This document shows positions 43,201-54,748 of a stretch of 64,000 bases of DNA, piece after piece. Position numbers and translations under genes: made by a program. The stretch comes from Lineus longissimus (Eukaryota; Nemertea; Pilidiophora; Heteronemertea; Lineidae), in contig NC_088318.1 of NCBI RefSeq assembly GCF_910592395.1, positions 248,001 to 312,000 on the forward strand. The letters are read 5' to 3'. Positions within the stretch are counted from its first letter, which is position 1. The number at the start of each line of letters is the position of its first letter. The notes beneath the pieces are model-generated. The model did no database searches. It was given only the letters and a program-made list of their open reading frames with translations, and was not told the origin of the DNA.

Positions 43201-45066
43201 CTTAGCTTCGACAGATAGATAGAATTCTCTCTCATTGGCTGTTAGCTCCATCTCTGAAAGACAACATGACATGGCCTGAATTAAATGCTTCTAATGGCAC
43301 ATCAATAATGAATCAAGGCAAGGTTTGCTTCCAGTGCTATTTGTAACTTGTTTCTGAAGAATTTGAATACCTTCATAAATGAGCATCATAATTATGTATT
43401 TTCTCCAAATATCGTCATCGACCTGCTTCTTTATGTCAACAACTATCACAGAGCAAAACAATGCCACTAACGTGACCGAAGCAAGGATGATCCTGTGTCA
43501 GTACTTCATACAGTAGGCCTACTTACTGATGGCATTCAGTCTTTGTCTTGACAGAAGGAAATCTCTGCCTGAAAGTATGATTGAAGAATTAGAGAAAACA
43601 ATTGATCTGTGAATGTATCAAAGTTAACTGGTAAATCCAATAGTCTTTTCCAATAAATTACAGTTTTACACAGAAGCTTTCCCTGGAGTGGCATCTGTGT
43701 ACAGTTTGCTGTTCAGAGGAGCTCCATGGGTGAAATTAGCGTAGTGAAATAAACCACAGCTACATCCATAGCAACAAAAAAGAATCCTCAGAAGCCTTGA
43801 TGCCTGAAAAGTGATATTGGGGGTCCATTTCGAATTGCCTTTACCTACCCTGGACAAGATATAGTCCAACTCTATTCCATGCTGGGGCCAGTCTCGCCTC
43901 CACAGTGTAACGAAGACACGAATTAAACAGGGCAGGAGTTACTTGTTTTGGTTCATCAGTCTAAAACACAAGATAAAGACACAGGAATAGATATTGAAAA
44001 GAGAACTGTTCAAAAACACCGATCAAGACAATAAAGTTACAAAAGAATGTCAATATCAAATAATACTTTCCTCACATGACACTAACTAAAAACACAAAAA
44101 AGTCTGTATTTGTATTTTACAAAGACCATGCATGGAAGCATTTTTCAATACTCACTAGCAGTCCCATCTTCTTGAATCTAGCTTGCAGTCGACCAGTCTT
44201 GTAAAGGCTTTGCTGAAAAGGAAGACAAACTCTGGTGATTGACAGACCAATTAAGCATGATGCTATATTTTGCTTCCCCGTACTTAAATGTAAAGGTTTG
44301 GCATGACAATTACCAAGCTACACTGACAACATTTTCAACCAAAAATTGTCTCTGACAGATATGGATTTTCCTCAAGTCTTTCCAATGATTTTGCCATGGC
44401 ATAGATGATCTTGAATCTTTCGATCCAGTCCAAAATCTTCTCCAACTTAAATGTGTATCAAATGCCTGGGAGAACCTGTTCAAATTGTTTCCACTGATTT
44501 TAAGCTCCTATTTACCTTGAGGACAATATGGAGTGCTTTCTCATGGCTGAGTGAAGGAGTTCCAATTATATCAGGCTCTGTAAATATGAGCTCCCTGTAT
44601 AAGAACAATAGCAGAATTCATTGGGTTATAGGCCTAGATGATGTTCTTGGGCCAAATTATCGCTTTTGAAAGAAAATAATTATTTCGCCAGTATGCCGAT
44701 CAGGCAGTCTGTTTTTGTCACTATTTTCAAGCAATATCGACTGCGTTGATATGTCTACACTCCAACAAATGGGAGTCCCGGCCCCACTCTGACTCTGGCC
44801 TCTGCCATTACACCTTTTTACGCCGGGCATATACAATACCTGCATCTAATTATCTGCGGCTGAGAATAATTTCTCCGTCTACTGTTCCCCTGACCAGACT
44901 GGGTTTGAACTTGTAACATCCTGGTCATGTGGCTGACATCCAGCTGCTGTGAACGTTGAGTTAAAGTTTGTTCATCACAATTTTCAATCTGAAGTGTCAT
45001 TGCAAAAAGTTCATTCAAATTAGGGGCATTTGCGAAGAAAATTGCATCACTGCAATTTGAAGTCAT
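40242..45066 (-). CDS. C18orf63: C18orf63 homologue with C-terminal SAP-like helix pair
   Basis: Twelve exons (44,840-45,066; 44,516-44,594; 44,156-44,212; 43,849-43,960; 43,527-43,568; 43,177-43,253; 42,694-42,803; 42,452-42,548; 41,912-42,175; 40,790-41,719; 40,596-40,688; 40,242-40,376) join in phase to 740 aa. Residues 1-355 match vertebrate C18orf63 throughout: AIFFANAPNLNELFAMTLQI, VEARLAPAWNRVGLYLVQGR, NNWCYVLP, GPFRSYRDIKRHWKNSYGYR, LIGEQLFTYPECCVRPRDIN. Residues 356-665 (one 930-nt exon) are Ser/Pro-rich and disordered. The last exon has LNKVNAATLTAWLKGRGIQC and a Lys-rich second helix, a SAP-like pattern. The function of this family is not established. An in-frame ATG 9 bp upstream (45,073-45,075) is an alternative start. 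Head-to-head with the Kelch gene, 375 bp apart. Confidence 0.9.
43029..43115. mobile_element. 87-bp mariner-like hairpin MITE
   Basis: Terminal inverted repeats of 22 bp with one mismatch: CAGGGTGGCCCAGAATTATTTT at the left, and a right end whose complement is CAGGCTGGCCC.... They enclose only about 43 bp. The CAGGxTGxCCC terminus is typical of Tc1/mariner-related MITEs. It lies in an intron of the C18orf63 homologue. Confidence 0.75.
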
Positions 45067-45441
45067 TATTTGCAAGTGTTTCGTTGTTATTTTTCACAGA
45101 ATATGCCAAAAGATGAGTTTATTTCGACTTTTTTCACCGAAAATTTTTTTCATCATGTAGCAGACGGATTTTGAATTTGCCGCTCTGCAACTTCAAGTAC
45201 CAAAAATTGTCGTTGTAGTCGTTATTCAACTTTGTGGATTTTATGCCTACCCCTTTAAATCACTTTTTCACTGTGCATGATGTCTAATGATGAAGTGTGC
45301 TTTATCTGATTAAAAAACATTTGACCACTTTCAAGTGTGATGGGCACTCCATTGAAACTTGTACCGAATGTCTAGTCTATGCGAGGATGCGGCTGTAGTG
45401 TAATTACTTTTGACGAAACTGTCAACGACGGCAACAACATC
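45067..45441. promoter_or_regulatory. Shared divergent promoter, C18orf63-like / Kelch gene
   Basis: Only 375 bp separate the two opposed start codons, so both core promoters must lie here or in the 5' UTRs. I see no strong TATA box. Confidence 0.6.
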
Positions 45442-47781
45442 ATGGCTGACGAGGCCAAAACAAATTTTTCAGCCTCAAATAACCCTGAAAATCTACTTCA
45501 CCAGACTCCTAAATCTTTCAAATCGTACGTAGTAAAGATGTCTCGTGTCCCTACCTAATGTAAAAACCCTTGAATTGGTGATATACCCGCTCGAATTTAC
45601 GTGGTTTCTGGTCTAGTGACCTCTGCCTCGGGCCTGCACTCGAGCACTGCAGTCAGTACAGTCACACACAGTGCATACTCGGATACTCATACTGTACTCT
45701 CACTGTCTGACCCTGTACATACAATGATACATACATAGGCCTACATACATACACCTTCAGAGGGCAAAAGCAGTAACAAACAACAACAAACCAATTAGTG
45801 CGTTCGATACGAGCAACAAATAAGAGTACTTGACTTAAGACAAGTCTTGAAGCAGATCAGCATGGAAAGATGGTTGGTTAGGCCAACCTCGTTGACATAG
45901 CCATTGGCATAGCAAATGCTAGGGCAACAGACAAACATAAATTGAATTAAATATTTGTAAACTCCAATGGAGCCGCTCAAATGTGGTCCATTTACGTGTG
46001 GTTTTTTCTTTCTTTGCAGGGGAGAAACAATGCCTGGCCCATCAAGAAAGAGGTCTTGTCTCTCGCCACTCCCGGCCACGAGCAGAGGCAAGACCTTGTT
46101 CTCGGAAAACTATGGAACAAAGATCCTCCTTGGTCTGAGACGACTACGGCAGACCGATATCTTGTGTGATCTGGTGTTGAAAGCTGAAAACAAGAACCTG
46201 AAGGTACACCGTGCTGTGATGGCCGCATGTAGTGATTATTTCCGTGCGATGCTGACGTCAGATATGGTGGAGAAAACACAGGAGTGTATCGACTTGAAAG
46301 GCATATCTGGGAGTGGACTGGAAGCTGTGGTTCAGTTTGCTTACAGCGGAGTTCTACAGGTGACATCAAACAATGCTGAAGATGTGATGGCTGCTGCATC
46401 ACATTTACAAATATCTGAAGCGGTTGATCTCTGCTGTGAATATTTAGAATCAGCAATAACTGTGGGGAATTGTGTTGATATTCTAAACCTTGCTGAACTC
46501 TATTCACTACACCAGACAAAGTCAAAAGCTCGTGAATTCATTCTGGAGAACTTTGTTGCATTTGCCGAGTCTGATCAGTACTTTAAATTAACCAGCAGTC
46601 AGCTCTCTCTGCTATTGGAGGAAAATGGTTTGAAGGTTGTGACTGAGTTCAAACTCTTTGAATTGGTCCAAACCTGGGTGAACTTTGACCCTAAAGGTCG
46701 CGAACATTTTGTTACAATGCTGATGAGCAAACTCCGGCTCCCTCTCTTGTCGGGGGAGGAGCTTGTTGAGAAAGTCAGTAAGGTGGAAATAATGCAGGCG
46801 AAGAAGGAATGTACCGACTTGTTAACCGAGGCCAAGGACTATCATATTGTTGTGAGTAAGCAACCAAGGCTGCAGTCGCCCAGGACACAGGTTCGCAGTA
46901 ATACACAGAGTTTAGTGATGTGCCATGCCGAGTATCTAGAGTCATACAATCTAACCACAAAGAAACATTCTTTCCTCCGTGACAGTACAGTGCCACTATA
47001 CAACCCATGTGTCTGTGTGGTCAATAACTTTATGTATGCCTGTGGTGGGAAGTATGACAGTAATGAGAATAATGAGATTGCAACTGCAAGGTGTTTTCGT
47101 TACGACCCTCGATTTGACTCTTGGTACGAACTCGCAGCAATGAGTGAAGCCAGGAAAGATTTCGCATTAATGGCGATTGGGGACATTTTGTATGGGATCG
47201 GTGGCCAGGACGAGAATATGGTTATGTGTTCTGTGGAGGCATTCTCTATTGAAGAGAACGAATGGGAACTGAAGGCTCCTTTGATTCATGCGACATATGA
47301 CCATGCCGCCACCATGTGTCAGAAGCTGATCTATCTATCTGGCGGCCAACGCTTCGATGGCTTCAGCGATCAGATGGTCTGCTATGATGCAGCGTCCAAC
47401 ATCTGGACTGAGAAAACACCGATGTTTGCATCACGAAGTAAACACATCATGGCCACAGTTAAAGATGAAATATTTGTTGTGGGTGGTAACATCGAGGACA
47501 GCTATGGTTTCCCTGTCAACCGCACAATGATTGAGTGTTATCACCCGGTCCGTGATCAGTGGACAGTCTGTAGCTCCACGCTGACTGTCCGTGAGGCTGG
47601 CGCATGCGTTCATGATAAGAAGATTTACATTGTTGGTGGAATCAATGGTGAGCATTACTATTCAAACCTTGTGCAGATGTTTGATACGGCGGCAGATAAA
47701 GTTGAAAATGTGGAGAAATTTCCAACCAGGATTTTGGGCCGTGCTTGTTGTATTCTGACACTGCCTCAGTATCTGCAATAG
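45442..47781 (+). CDS. BTB-BACK-Kelch (KLHL-family) protein, likely CUL3 adaptor
   Basis: Two coding exons, 45,442-45,524 and 46,020-47,781, join in phase to 614 aa; an internal ATG at 46,030 would give 583 aa. The BTB domain at ~65-175 (DILCDLVLKAENKNLKVHRA; CSDYFRAMLTSDM) would dimerise and bind CUL3. The BACK domain at ~180-285 follows (NCVDILNLAELYSLHQTKSK; KLFELVQTWVNFDP). Five to six Kelch repeats at ~330-605 form the substrate-binding propeller (CVVNNFMYACGG, GDILYGIGGQ, KLIYLSGGQ, DEIFVVGGN, KKIYIVGGINGEHY). The RxDPRxxxW pattern recalls the KLHL9/13/26/36 group, but I cannot assign an orthologue. The single large exon encoding nearly the whole protein is typical of several KLHL genes. 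No key residue looks missing. Confidence 0.93.
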
Positions 47782-48446
47782 ACATCTCTTCTGGGTAATC
47801 ATGACAAGGTTTCTATGACTTGTTTACAAAATATGGCTGCAAAGTACCGTATCATACTTTTCAGTATGAAGATTCCCGGTTGACAAGTAATGAAGTACAC
47901 AGGCTAAACTATGGGGCGGGATGGGTGATGGAATCTACCGATGTGCGTATCAATGTTGCAGCAATATTTTGTGTCAAAGATTTATTGTAGATCCATCCTA
48001 CTTCATGTAATTGTGGGAAACTCTGGACAAGATTTCACATGGTTGTCTTGCCCTTTCATAATATCGAGTCATCCACAGCTGGGACAATCGACATGTACAT
48101 TGTAATGCTAGATATTCGTTCCATGTTTAATGTACGATGGACGATGTTGTATGGTTGTTTTCGCACTTGAACCCTCATAATGTTTCCTAAATGTAAAGAA
48201 TGAAATTATAGAGCCATTATCACGAATATCAGAGGAAATATTTTAGATATACACATACCCTTGCTAGACTCTGGAAACATTTTTAATATCACAGTTGGAT
48301 TGTTACATGTAGTATGTTACGTTGAAAGTTTATCATGAACTTTGAACCATTTGGGAGGAACATACTTTTGTGTCCCTCTCCTCTCTGCCAATGTTGTTGT
48401 GGATTATGGTAGGATATATCATTTCCTACTTTGTGAACAATGTTAT

Positions 48447-48452
48447 ATTAAA
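48447..48452 (+). terminator. Kelch gene poly(A) signal ATTAAA
   Basis: ATTAAA about 670 bp after the stop, followed by a GTTGTTGTTTATTTTG tract. 47,782-48,470 is the likely 3' UTR; I see nothing else in it. Confidence 0.5.
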
Positions 48453-48470
48453 CGTGGAGGTTTAAAGAAT

Positions 48471-49234
48471 CATGCGAGTGTTGTTGTTTATTTTGTAGAG
48501 GCTGTTTGTGACCACTGAGTTTTGGTGCCAACTAATGAAGACACTTAGGGGTGTGCAATATTGCCTCCATACTCCCTGCAGTAATAGTAGTGTGATGAGA
48601 CCCTATCTTGTCTGTGTGGAGATTGCCTTTTCCCGAGATCAAGAAGATCACAAGGATGTCCTTTTCTCTTTGATGTTCCAGGTCGGCTCCTGATTGTGAC
48701 AGTTGTCTTGCCTCAAGAGACCGCGCTGGTTAAATTGCACTGATATCAACAATGGATGCTTTTGTGATGTCTCTCTTCATTGCAGTGCCTGTGACATCAA
48801 CAGATCCCACCATCCATTGGAAAACTCCTTCACCCTACATTAACTGGTAACAACTTGCAGTTTGGGCTGCGGTACAATAGGATTGGCACAGCGAAGCTGC
48901 ATTGAGTCCACCACATTGAGTCTTCTTAAGGGACCAGTGTCCAGTTGTCAGGCAATGCGGTCATGGAGCACGACTGAAAGGTTCCAACTGAGGTCGGCTG
49001 TTCTCGGAGAATCATCTTTCTGAATAGTCACAGGGACTGAATACTCCTTGAAATAATGAACTCCTAAAGTTGAACAGTCAACTGTCGGCAGTACACACCA
49101 GAGACAGTTTGGCTTGGAAGATGAACCCTTCATTGAATGTGAAATGAACAGAGCCAAGGTTTAACACCAAGTAGCTCACATAAAATCTAATGAAACACAA
49201 TTTTTGTAAGATCTACATTGTATGAAACAATTGA
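48471..49234. other. Spacer between convergent Kelch and borealin genes
   Basis: No exon-like open frame with splice signals, no repeat array and no RNA gene is visible. It separates the inferred poly(A) sites of the two convergent genes. Confidence 0.5.
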
Positions 49235-49240
49235 TTTATT
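49235..49240 (-). terminator. Borealin poly(A) signal AATAAA
   Basis: TTTATT on the plus strand, about 720 bp downstream of the borealin stop, gives AATAAA on the minus strand. Confidence 0.5.
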
Positions 49241-49703
49241 ATCAAAGTACATGTATATGAGACATATCACAAGCAAGACATTAAGATGCTGTATTTACAA
49301 AAGAATTACACGTTATGTTACATGTATAAATGGGACTTCTAATCTATACAAGATTAAATGTGATATTTATGGTGTGGAAAATGTTATTTCACATTGTGTA
49401 GTCACGTTTCAATGACTGTATGCTCGTCCATGGTGAACTTAAACTTGATTTGTTGAAAACTGTAAACTTGAACTGCTGTGTGAACAGTTTATATTACATG
49501 TAAATCGTAAAGGTTCTATAGCCGTGAACACGACATATGTCACAACAAATGAGCAAATTCTACAGCAGTGGTGATGCAAAATGGTTCCAGTTCAGAATTC
49601 TGTCCTATGAGGCATTTCGCACCTTTCAAAAGAACAGTTGTTGTTGTAGAAGCAGTCCGAGAGCCCACCATGTTTTCAGTCAATGAACACAGCTCACAAC
49701 CAA

Positions 49704-49962
49704 GGAGTGAGAATATCCTCGTGCAGCTCTCACAGCTCTAGGAGTGAGAATATCCTCGTGCAGCTCTCACAGCTCTAGGAGTGAGAATATCCTCGTGCAG
49801 CTCTCACAGCTCTAGGAGTGAGAATATCCTCGTGCAGCTCTCACAGCTCTAGGAGTGAGAATATCATCGTGCAGCTCTCACAGCTCTAGGAGTGAGAATA
49901 TCCTCGTGCAGCTCTCACAGCTCTAGGAGTGAGAATATCCTCGTGCAGCTCTCACAGCTCTA
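49704..49962 (-). repeat. 37-bp minisatellite, 7 copies, starting at the borealin stop codon
   Basis: Exactly seven 37-bp units run from 49,704 to 49,962; on the minus strand the first unit begins with the stop codon TAG and the rest form the proximal 3' UTR. One copy has ATATCATCG for ATATCCTCG. The same TCCTAG junction recurs at each unit boundary. Confidence 0.95.
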
Positions 49963-52900
49963 GGAGTTGGTCTTCTCCATCATACCTGGAAGACTCGCGA
50001 GAAAAGCCTTCAATTGGCTAAACTTGGTCCTGTCAGACTTTTTCATCGCATCAAGAGGGACAGGGTTTGCCTGCAGAGAAGAAGATTGAAGATTATGATC
50101 ACGAAACTTCACCATAAACTGTTACACACGCTGTAAACAAGACGTGACATTTTACTTGGTCTGACACAACTTGGAAGGCATTTACTCCTGAATAAGCAAA
50201 CTCCCGACCACTTCAGGAGTGAAACACCACTGGTATAGTCAGTACTGATGATGATTAACATACCCGTCCTGTCTCCTTGTCGAGGAGCTGCACTTCACCG
50301 TTACTGACAACGATCACCAGATTGTCGTCCTTGACCGGACTCCCCGTCGTCTCAGAGATCTGACAATACAGCGTCTTCTCTTGTTTTCTCGGAAGCCGTG
50401 AAAAACCTGGCGTGACGATCAACCTGCATCAACCGACAATGAACGGGATTAGGAAGAGATTTGAACAGTTTGAAACTTACACACATTGGTACATCTACCC
50501 CATTGTCACTCACCAATGACTGGAATAAGGGATTCATAAGGTGCTCAAGCTGTGGTGATGATATGCTCTGCCTTGTCAGCAGGTCAAAACAACAAAGCTA
50601 AAAGTGGCTACATGTAGTTTAGAGCATGGCACAGTTTTTTGGTTCGGGTGCAAAAGTGTATCTGAAGTAAACAGGTATTTATTTTGTTAAATCCAATATA
50701 AGACATGTGAGATGGGCTAGACTACCTGGGGTCAATCCTTGGCGTAACTAAAGGAGTGTCGGTGTAGTTGAAGGCTGAAGCACTTCGTATTTGACTAGCT
50801 GGCGTCTGTTCAACCAGAACCTTTGTACGCCGCCTGAAAACAAAACAATTCCACAACATTACATTATATTGTACTGCACTATGTCAACAAAGTGTGGAGT
50901 GTTGAGAGCTTGCACTGATCATGTGTTTTTGACATCATTGGCACTTGATTTGTTTTTAATGGGAGTAATGAGCAAGGTACTGGTCAAGAACAATTCAGAG
51001 CAGACTTTTCAACTCATGTCCCTTATAAGGCCATTCTGTGAAGACTCCAATTGTGTATGACCCAGAGGAACTCAATTTATCAATATCATTTGATACTTTG
51101 CTGACTTACGTTGTTTTGGGTGGCTGACTAGCTGCTCCTGCTGCCTTCCGCACTGGTCTTGGTGGCTGAAGATGTAAGACAAGTCAGATCAGGTTTATGA
51201 TAAATACAGTTTCAGCCAAGTGGGGAGCAAGTCAACAGTCATTTGTGATTAACCAAGCCAAGACTACTTAATGTGGAAGATGACCAAGTTGATATGAGAC
51301 TGATACACATAACTGGTGAGTCTCACCTTCTTGACAGTGTTCCGCTTGTCTGTTGTATCCTCTTCATCAGTCTCCTCACTCTCCTCTGATATCGTCTCAC
51401 ACTTTTGTCGACGTCGCGACATCGCTGTTCTCCTGAAAGGTGAACAATCAACTACCCGTCATGCAAGCATTCCACATCAAATCACTCAAGATAAGTTACC
51501 TTGTTTACTGCAATGAGAGCATGTTCTCACAGATCACACGTCTGGCCAATATTCTGAAAACATGATAATCGAACAATCCCAGCCACACAAAGTGGATGCC
51601 CTAGCCTAAGTGACAGTACCAACAAATCATATCCTCTTTCAATGCGCCCTTTGATAAAAAAAATTGTCTTCTGGTTGAAGACAAACGAAAGGTTGAGTCC
51701 ATACCCTTCCTCACGACAACAAACATACAAATCCATGGTAACGTTGGCCACAACAAGAACCATAAGCTTACCCTTTCTTTGTTGATGTGATTATTTCTGC
51801 AGGGATTTCAGCCACTTCGTTTAGCGTTGCTTTGGTGGCCTCCATCATGGACAGATGGACGCTGCCACCTTGAGCTGAAAGGACGAACAAATGGACCTCT
51901 CAAAATATGGCAGAGTCGTACGTTATATTTTAGTCAAACTATAATGGAGTTTTAGCAATACTACACCGCTTGCTACAAAGTGCTTTTATTTCTTTTTACT
52001 AGAGTCCAGAAGATGAGTTTATCTTATTCAGTAAAACAATGGAATGAATAGGTCAGTGGGTGTGGTAATCAGTCAAGGTTCAACCTTTAGAGTCATAACT
52101 AGAATCCATAGGGTTACAACAACAGTCATCCACCAAGAAACTCAAGCTAAAGGCCAAAAGATACCGGCAAAAATAACCTACCCATGAAATCAGCAAATTT
52201 CATTTCTCGGATACTCTGAAGCATAAAAATGAAACAGCAATTAGAGTTTTATCAACTTAGCGATGTTTGGCTTTCCCGGCCGAAGGTGAATTTAAACGTC
52301 TCCAGAAGAAGAGATATTGATGTGGTTCTGCATCCACCCTTACCATCAAGGAAATTATACGAAATTACGACTGAACCTTAAAGAAGGAAATTGACTAGCT
52401 TCTTGAAATTAACTGTTAGCTGTGAATGACCTCAGTAATCATCTCACCAATGGTATCTTCATCACCTCCAGCATCATCATATTGTGGATCTCAGCACAAA
52501 TCTTCTCAGCTTTTTCTTTCATTTCCTTTCTTCGACATTCAACTATAAAATGAGAACAATTTTAGTAAACAAAATATCAGGATGAAGGCTGCACTTGTTC
52601 AGAAAGTGTCCCTTATCATCAATGATGCCATCTTGATCTACTGATTGGCCCTTGGCTGTAAATGTAGCGGATATAAGCACTGCCTACACCAAATGCCTCT
52701 GCCAACTCAGTTTTAACCGCTCAGTCAAGCTCTTGAGACTTTCAAGGTCGACTTAAAACAACTTGCTTCACCAACTGCATGTAAACGCCGTCAGTCTCAC
52801 TCAGATACATTTTTTTCTCTTAGTCTAAGATTTTTGTTTTCAGTACATGTGTTGTATACCTTCTCTATCAAAATCATCGAGGAATGTCTGTAATTTGGCT

Positions 52901-52995
52901 GCCTTTTCTTCTTGTGAGAGATCATTTCCTTCATCACCGACAGGAGGTTTGGGTTTCCGTGTCGGAGCTTTCCTAGTTGCTCGTCTTTTCGGCAT
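49960..52995 (-). CDS. CDCA8: Borealin, chromosomal passenger complex subunit
   Basis: Nine exons (52,860-52,995; 52,448-52,542; 52,182-52,215; 51,772-51,874; 51,327-51,432; 51,110-51,165; 50,726-50,833; 50,264-50,423; 49,960-50,070) join in phase to 302 aa, close to human borealin (280). Borealin bridges survivin and INCENP and targets Aurora B to centromeres and the midzone. A basic start (MPKRRATRKAPTRKPKPP) precedes the three-helix-bundle helix KLQTFLDDFDREVECRRKEM and the diagnostic MKIPLSIREMKFADFM (human LPKALREMNWLDYF). The middle is Ser/Thr/Pro/Lys-rich. The C-terminal dimerisation domain at ~213-302 includes LIVTPGFSRLPRKQEK, VSNGEVQLLDKETGR and a final helix ending MMEKTNS. The assignment rests on domain order, length and helix motifs. 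Confidence 0.93.
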
Positions 52996-53899
52996 TCTGT
53001 GTTATTTTTATGGATACCGGTACCGGTATTGGCGGTAGGCCCTGCAGCTGGAATTTTGAAAGAAACAGGTACTGGGTCGGGAAAATCAAGGAAATGAGAC
53101 AAGATATGAGGATAGCCTTTGATAATTCCGACATGATCTCAGGTCAAATGGTCGCGGTGAAATCAACAGAGGCAGATCTCATGAGTTGCCAAAGTTCAGC
53201 CACAACACAATAACATTAAACAAGACGACTCCAAAAGAGGGACTCAGCCCCTCGGTCTCGTGCATGACATGGTGGTCCGCTGGAAAGAGTTGAATTTGGA
53301 AACAACACAAACAAAATCGATCACCTATATTGACACATACTATGAATACAAAGGTCCATAGGACTACCTGAAATTTGATCAAAAACGCAAATCTCATTGA
53401 TTGCACATACGAAGCATGTATGATGTACTGTTGTACAGTACAGTCAGTGCAATGATAGTTCTATTTTCAGACAGGTTGGAGAAAGCAGCATTTCATGCAT
53501 TAATAAAGAACCTAGTCTATATTCATTTGTGATATAAAGTACGTACAGTATATAAAGATTCTAAGCAGTAGACTATTTTTTTCCGAAATTGTCCAGATGA
53601 TTGCCTTGATTCCACAATCGATGACAGAAAATTTGCAACAACGGCATTCGAATTTCCCGGAATAAATCCACTCAGCCAATCACCGAACGAGTTTCGACTC
53701 CGGCAGGGTCAAAAGAAATAGTTGTTGGCGCCGATGATGTCAGCAATATGTCGAATTTCCGCCCCACCCGCGAGGTTTGCTCTCGTCACGTCATGAGCAC
53801 ATTGAACTGCTAGTGAACCGTGCTGAATTTGTACTGGCTACCGCTCTCTCCATCATCACCAACGGTATGTGCCGGTGCCGGTCGTGCGAGGTCGTTTCA

Positions 53900-54083
53900 A
53901 TGAAAAAGACGCACGCCACTGCCGTACCGGTACCTGAGAAAACGTGCCGTTTTAGGCAGATTTGCGATGATTGAAACAATACATCTACCTCATCAAATAT
54001 GACACACCCAGTTGACTAATTCTGATTGGAAAAGTAAGTGTCCGACACTAATAATTTTTTGCCCCACATGCATCATCTAAAAT
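53900..54083 (+). repeat. Dispersed repeat, B half
   Basis: GGTACCTGAGAAAACGTGCC and GATTGGAAAAGTAAGTGTCC...GACACTAAT match the B block at 35,515-35,697. It lies about 0.9 kb upstream of the borealin start. Confidence 0.8.
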
Positions 54084-54106
54084 ACAAGCTGTTGATCATA
54101 CTTGAG

Positions 54107-54325
54107 CATTTTTAACCCCCCCCCCCCCCCCCCACCCCCTTAATATGTAAAGAGCAAGCTCTGGTGAACTCACACAACTGTTTGACATGGTGGAGCCCCC
54201 AAACCCCCGTCCTTCTGACATATTTACCCAGTACATGAGTCCCCCAAACCCCCTCCCCGTTCTCTGAAAGTGACAGGTTTTAGTCAGTAAATTGGGGGGA
54301 GCCCCCCCCCCAACCCCCATTGGAC
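54107..54325. repeat. C-rich low-complexity block
   Basis: A run of about 20 C is followed by three to four degenerate copies of GGAGCCCCCAAACCCCC. The minus strand could form G-quadruplexes. The open frame here (Gly-rich) is a composition artefact. Confidence 0.8.
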
Positions 54326-54590
54326 TCTAAAAATAGAATTCCTTGGAGACGCTGAACAATAAGGCCCCATAAAGAAATAGTCCCCGCCCCGGTAGCTGTC
54401 TCATATCTGCTGACAGAAGCAGCTGTTTGTGGTGAAATAATAAATGAATGTATGTCATGACACCCAGGAGCTTTTTCTCATTTCTGAAACAGTTGCATGG
54501 TTGGAATGAATTTCCAAATCAGTCCGTCAAATCTCTATGCAATGAAAATTGAAATGTCACAACTGTCTCCACCGACGTTGTCCTGTATGT

Positions 54591-54748
54591 CCTAGGTCGC
54601 GTTAGGGAGTTTTTTTCCAAATGTACGTGATGATGACGTGCCCCATTAACAGGACGTAACATCTATTTTAAAATGCGTTTCCAAAATGAATGCATGAGGA
54701 CAACCCATTTGTGTCGTATATCACTGGAAACGCCCGATTCCCCTGATT
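54591..54748 (+). repeat. Dispersed repeat, A half
   Basis: GTTAGGGAGTTTTTTTCCAA through AACAGGACGTAACATCTATT to GGAAACGCCCGATTCCCCTG matches block A at 35,384-35,514, with one short insertion (GATGACGTGCCCC). It lies downstream of its B half, the opposite of the order at 35.4 kb. Confidence 0.85.

Noticed and set aside
45992-46525. Minus-strand 177-codon frame
   Set aside because: Shadow of the Kelch gene BTB exon; no splice or start context.
54096-54320. Gly-rich minus-strand frame of 74 codons
   Set aside because: Produced by the C-rich low-complexity block.
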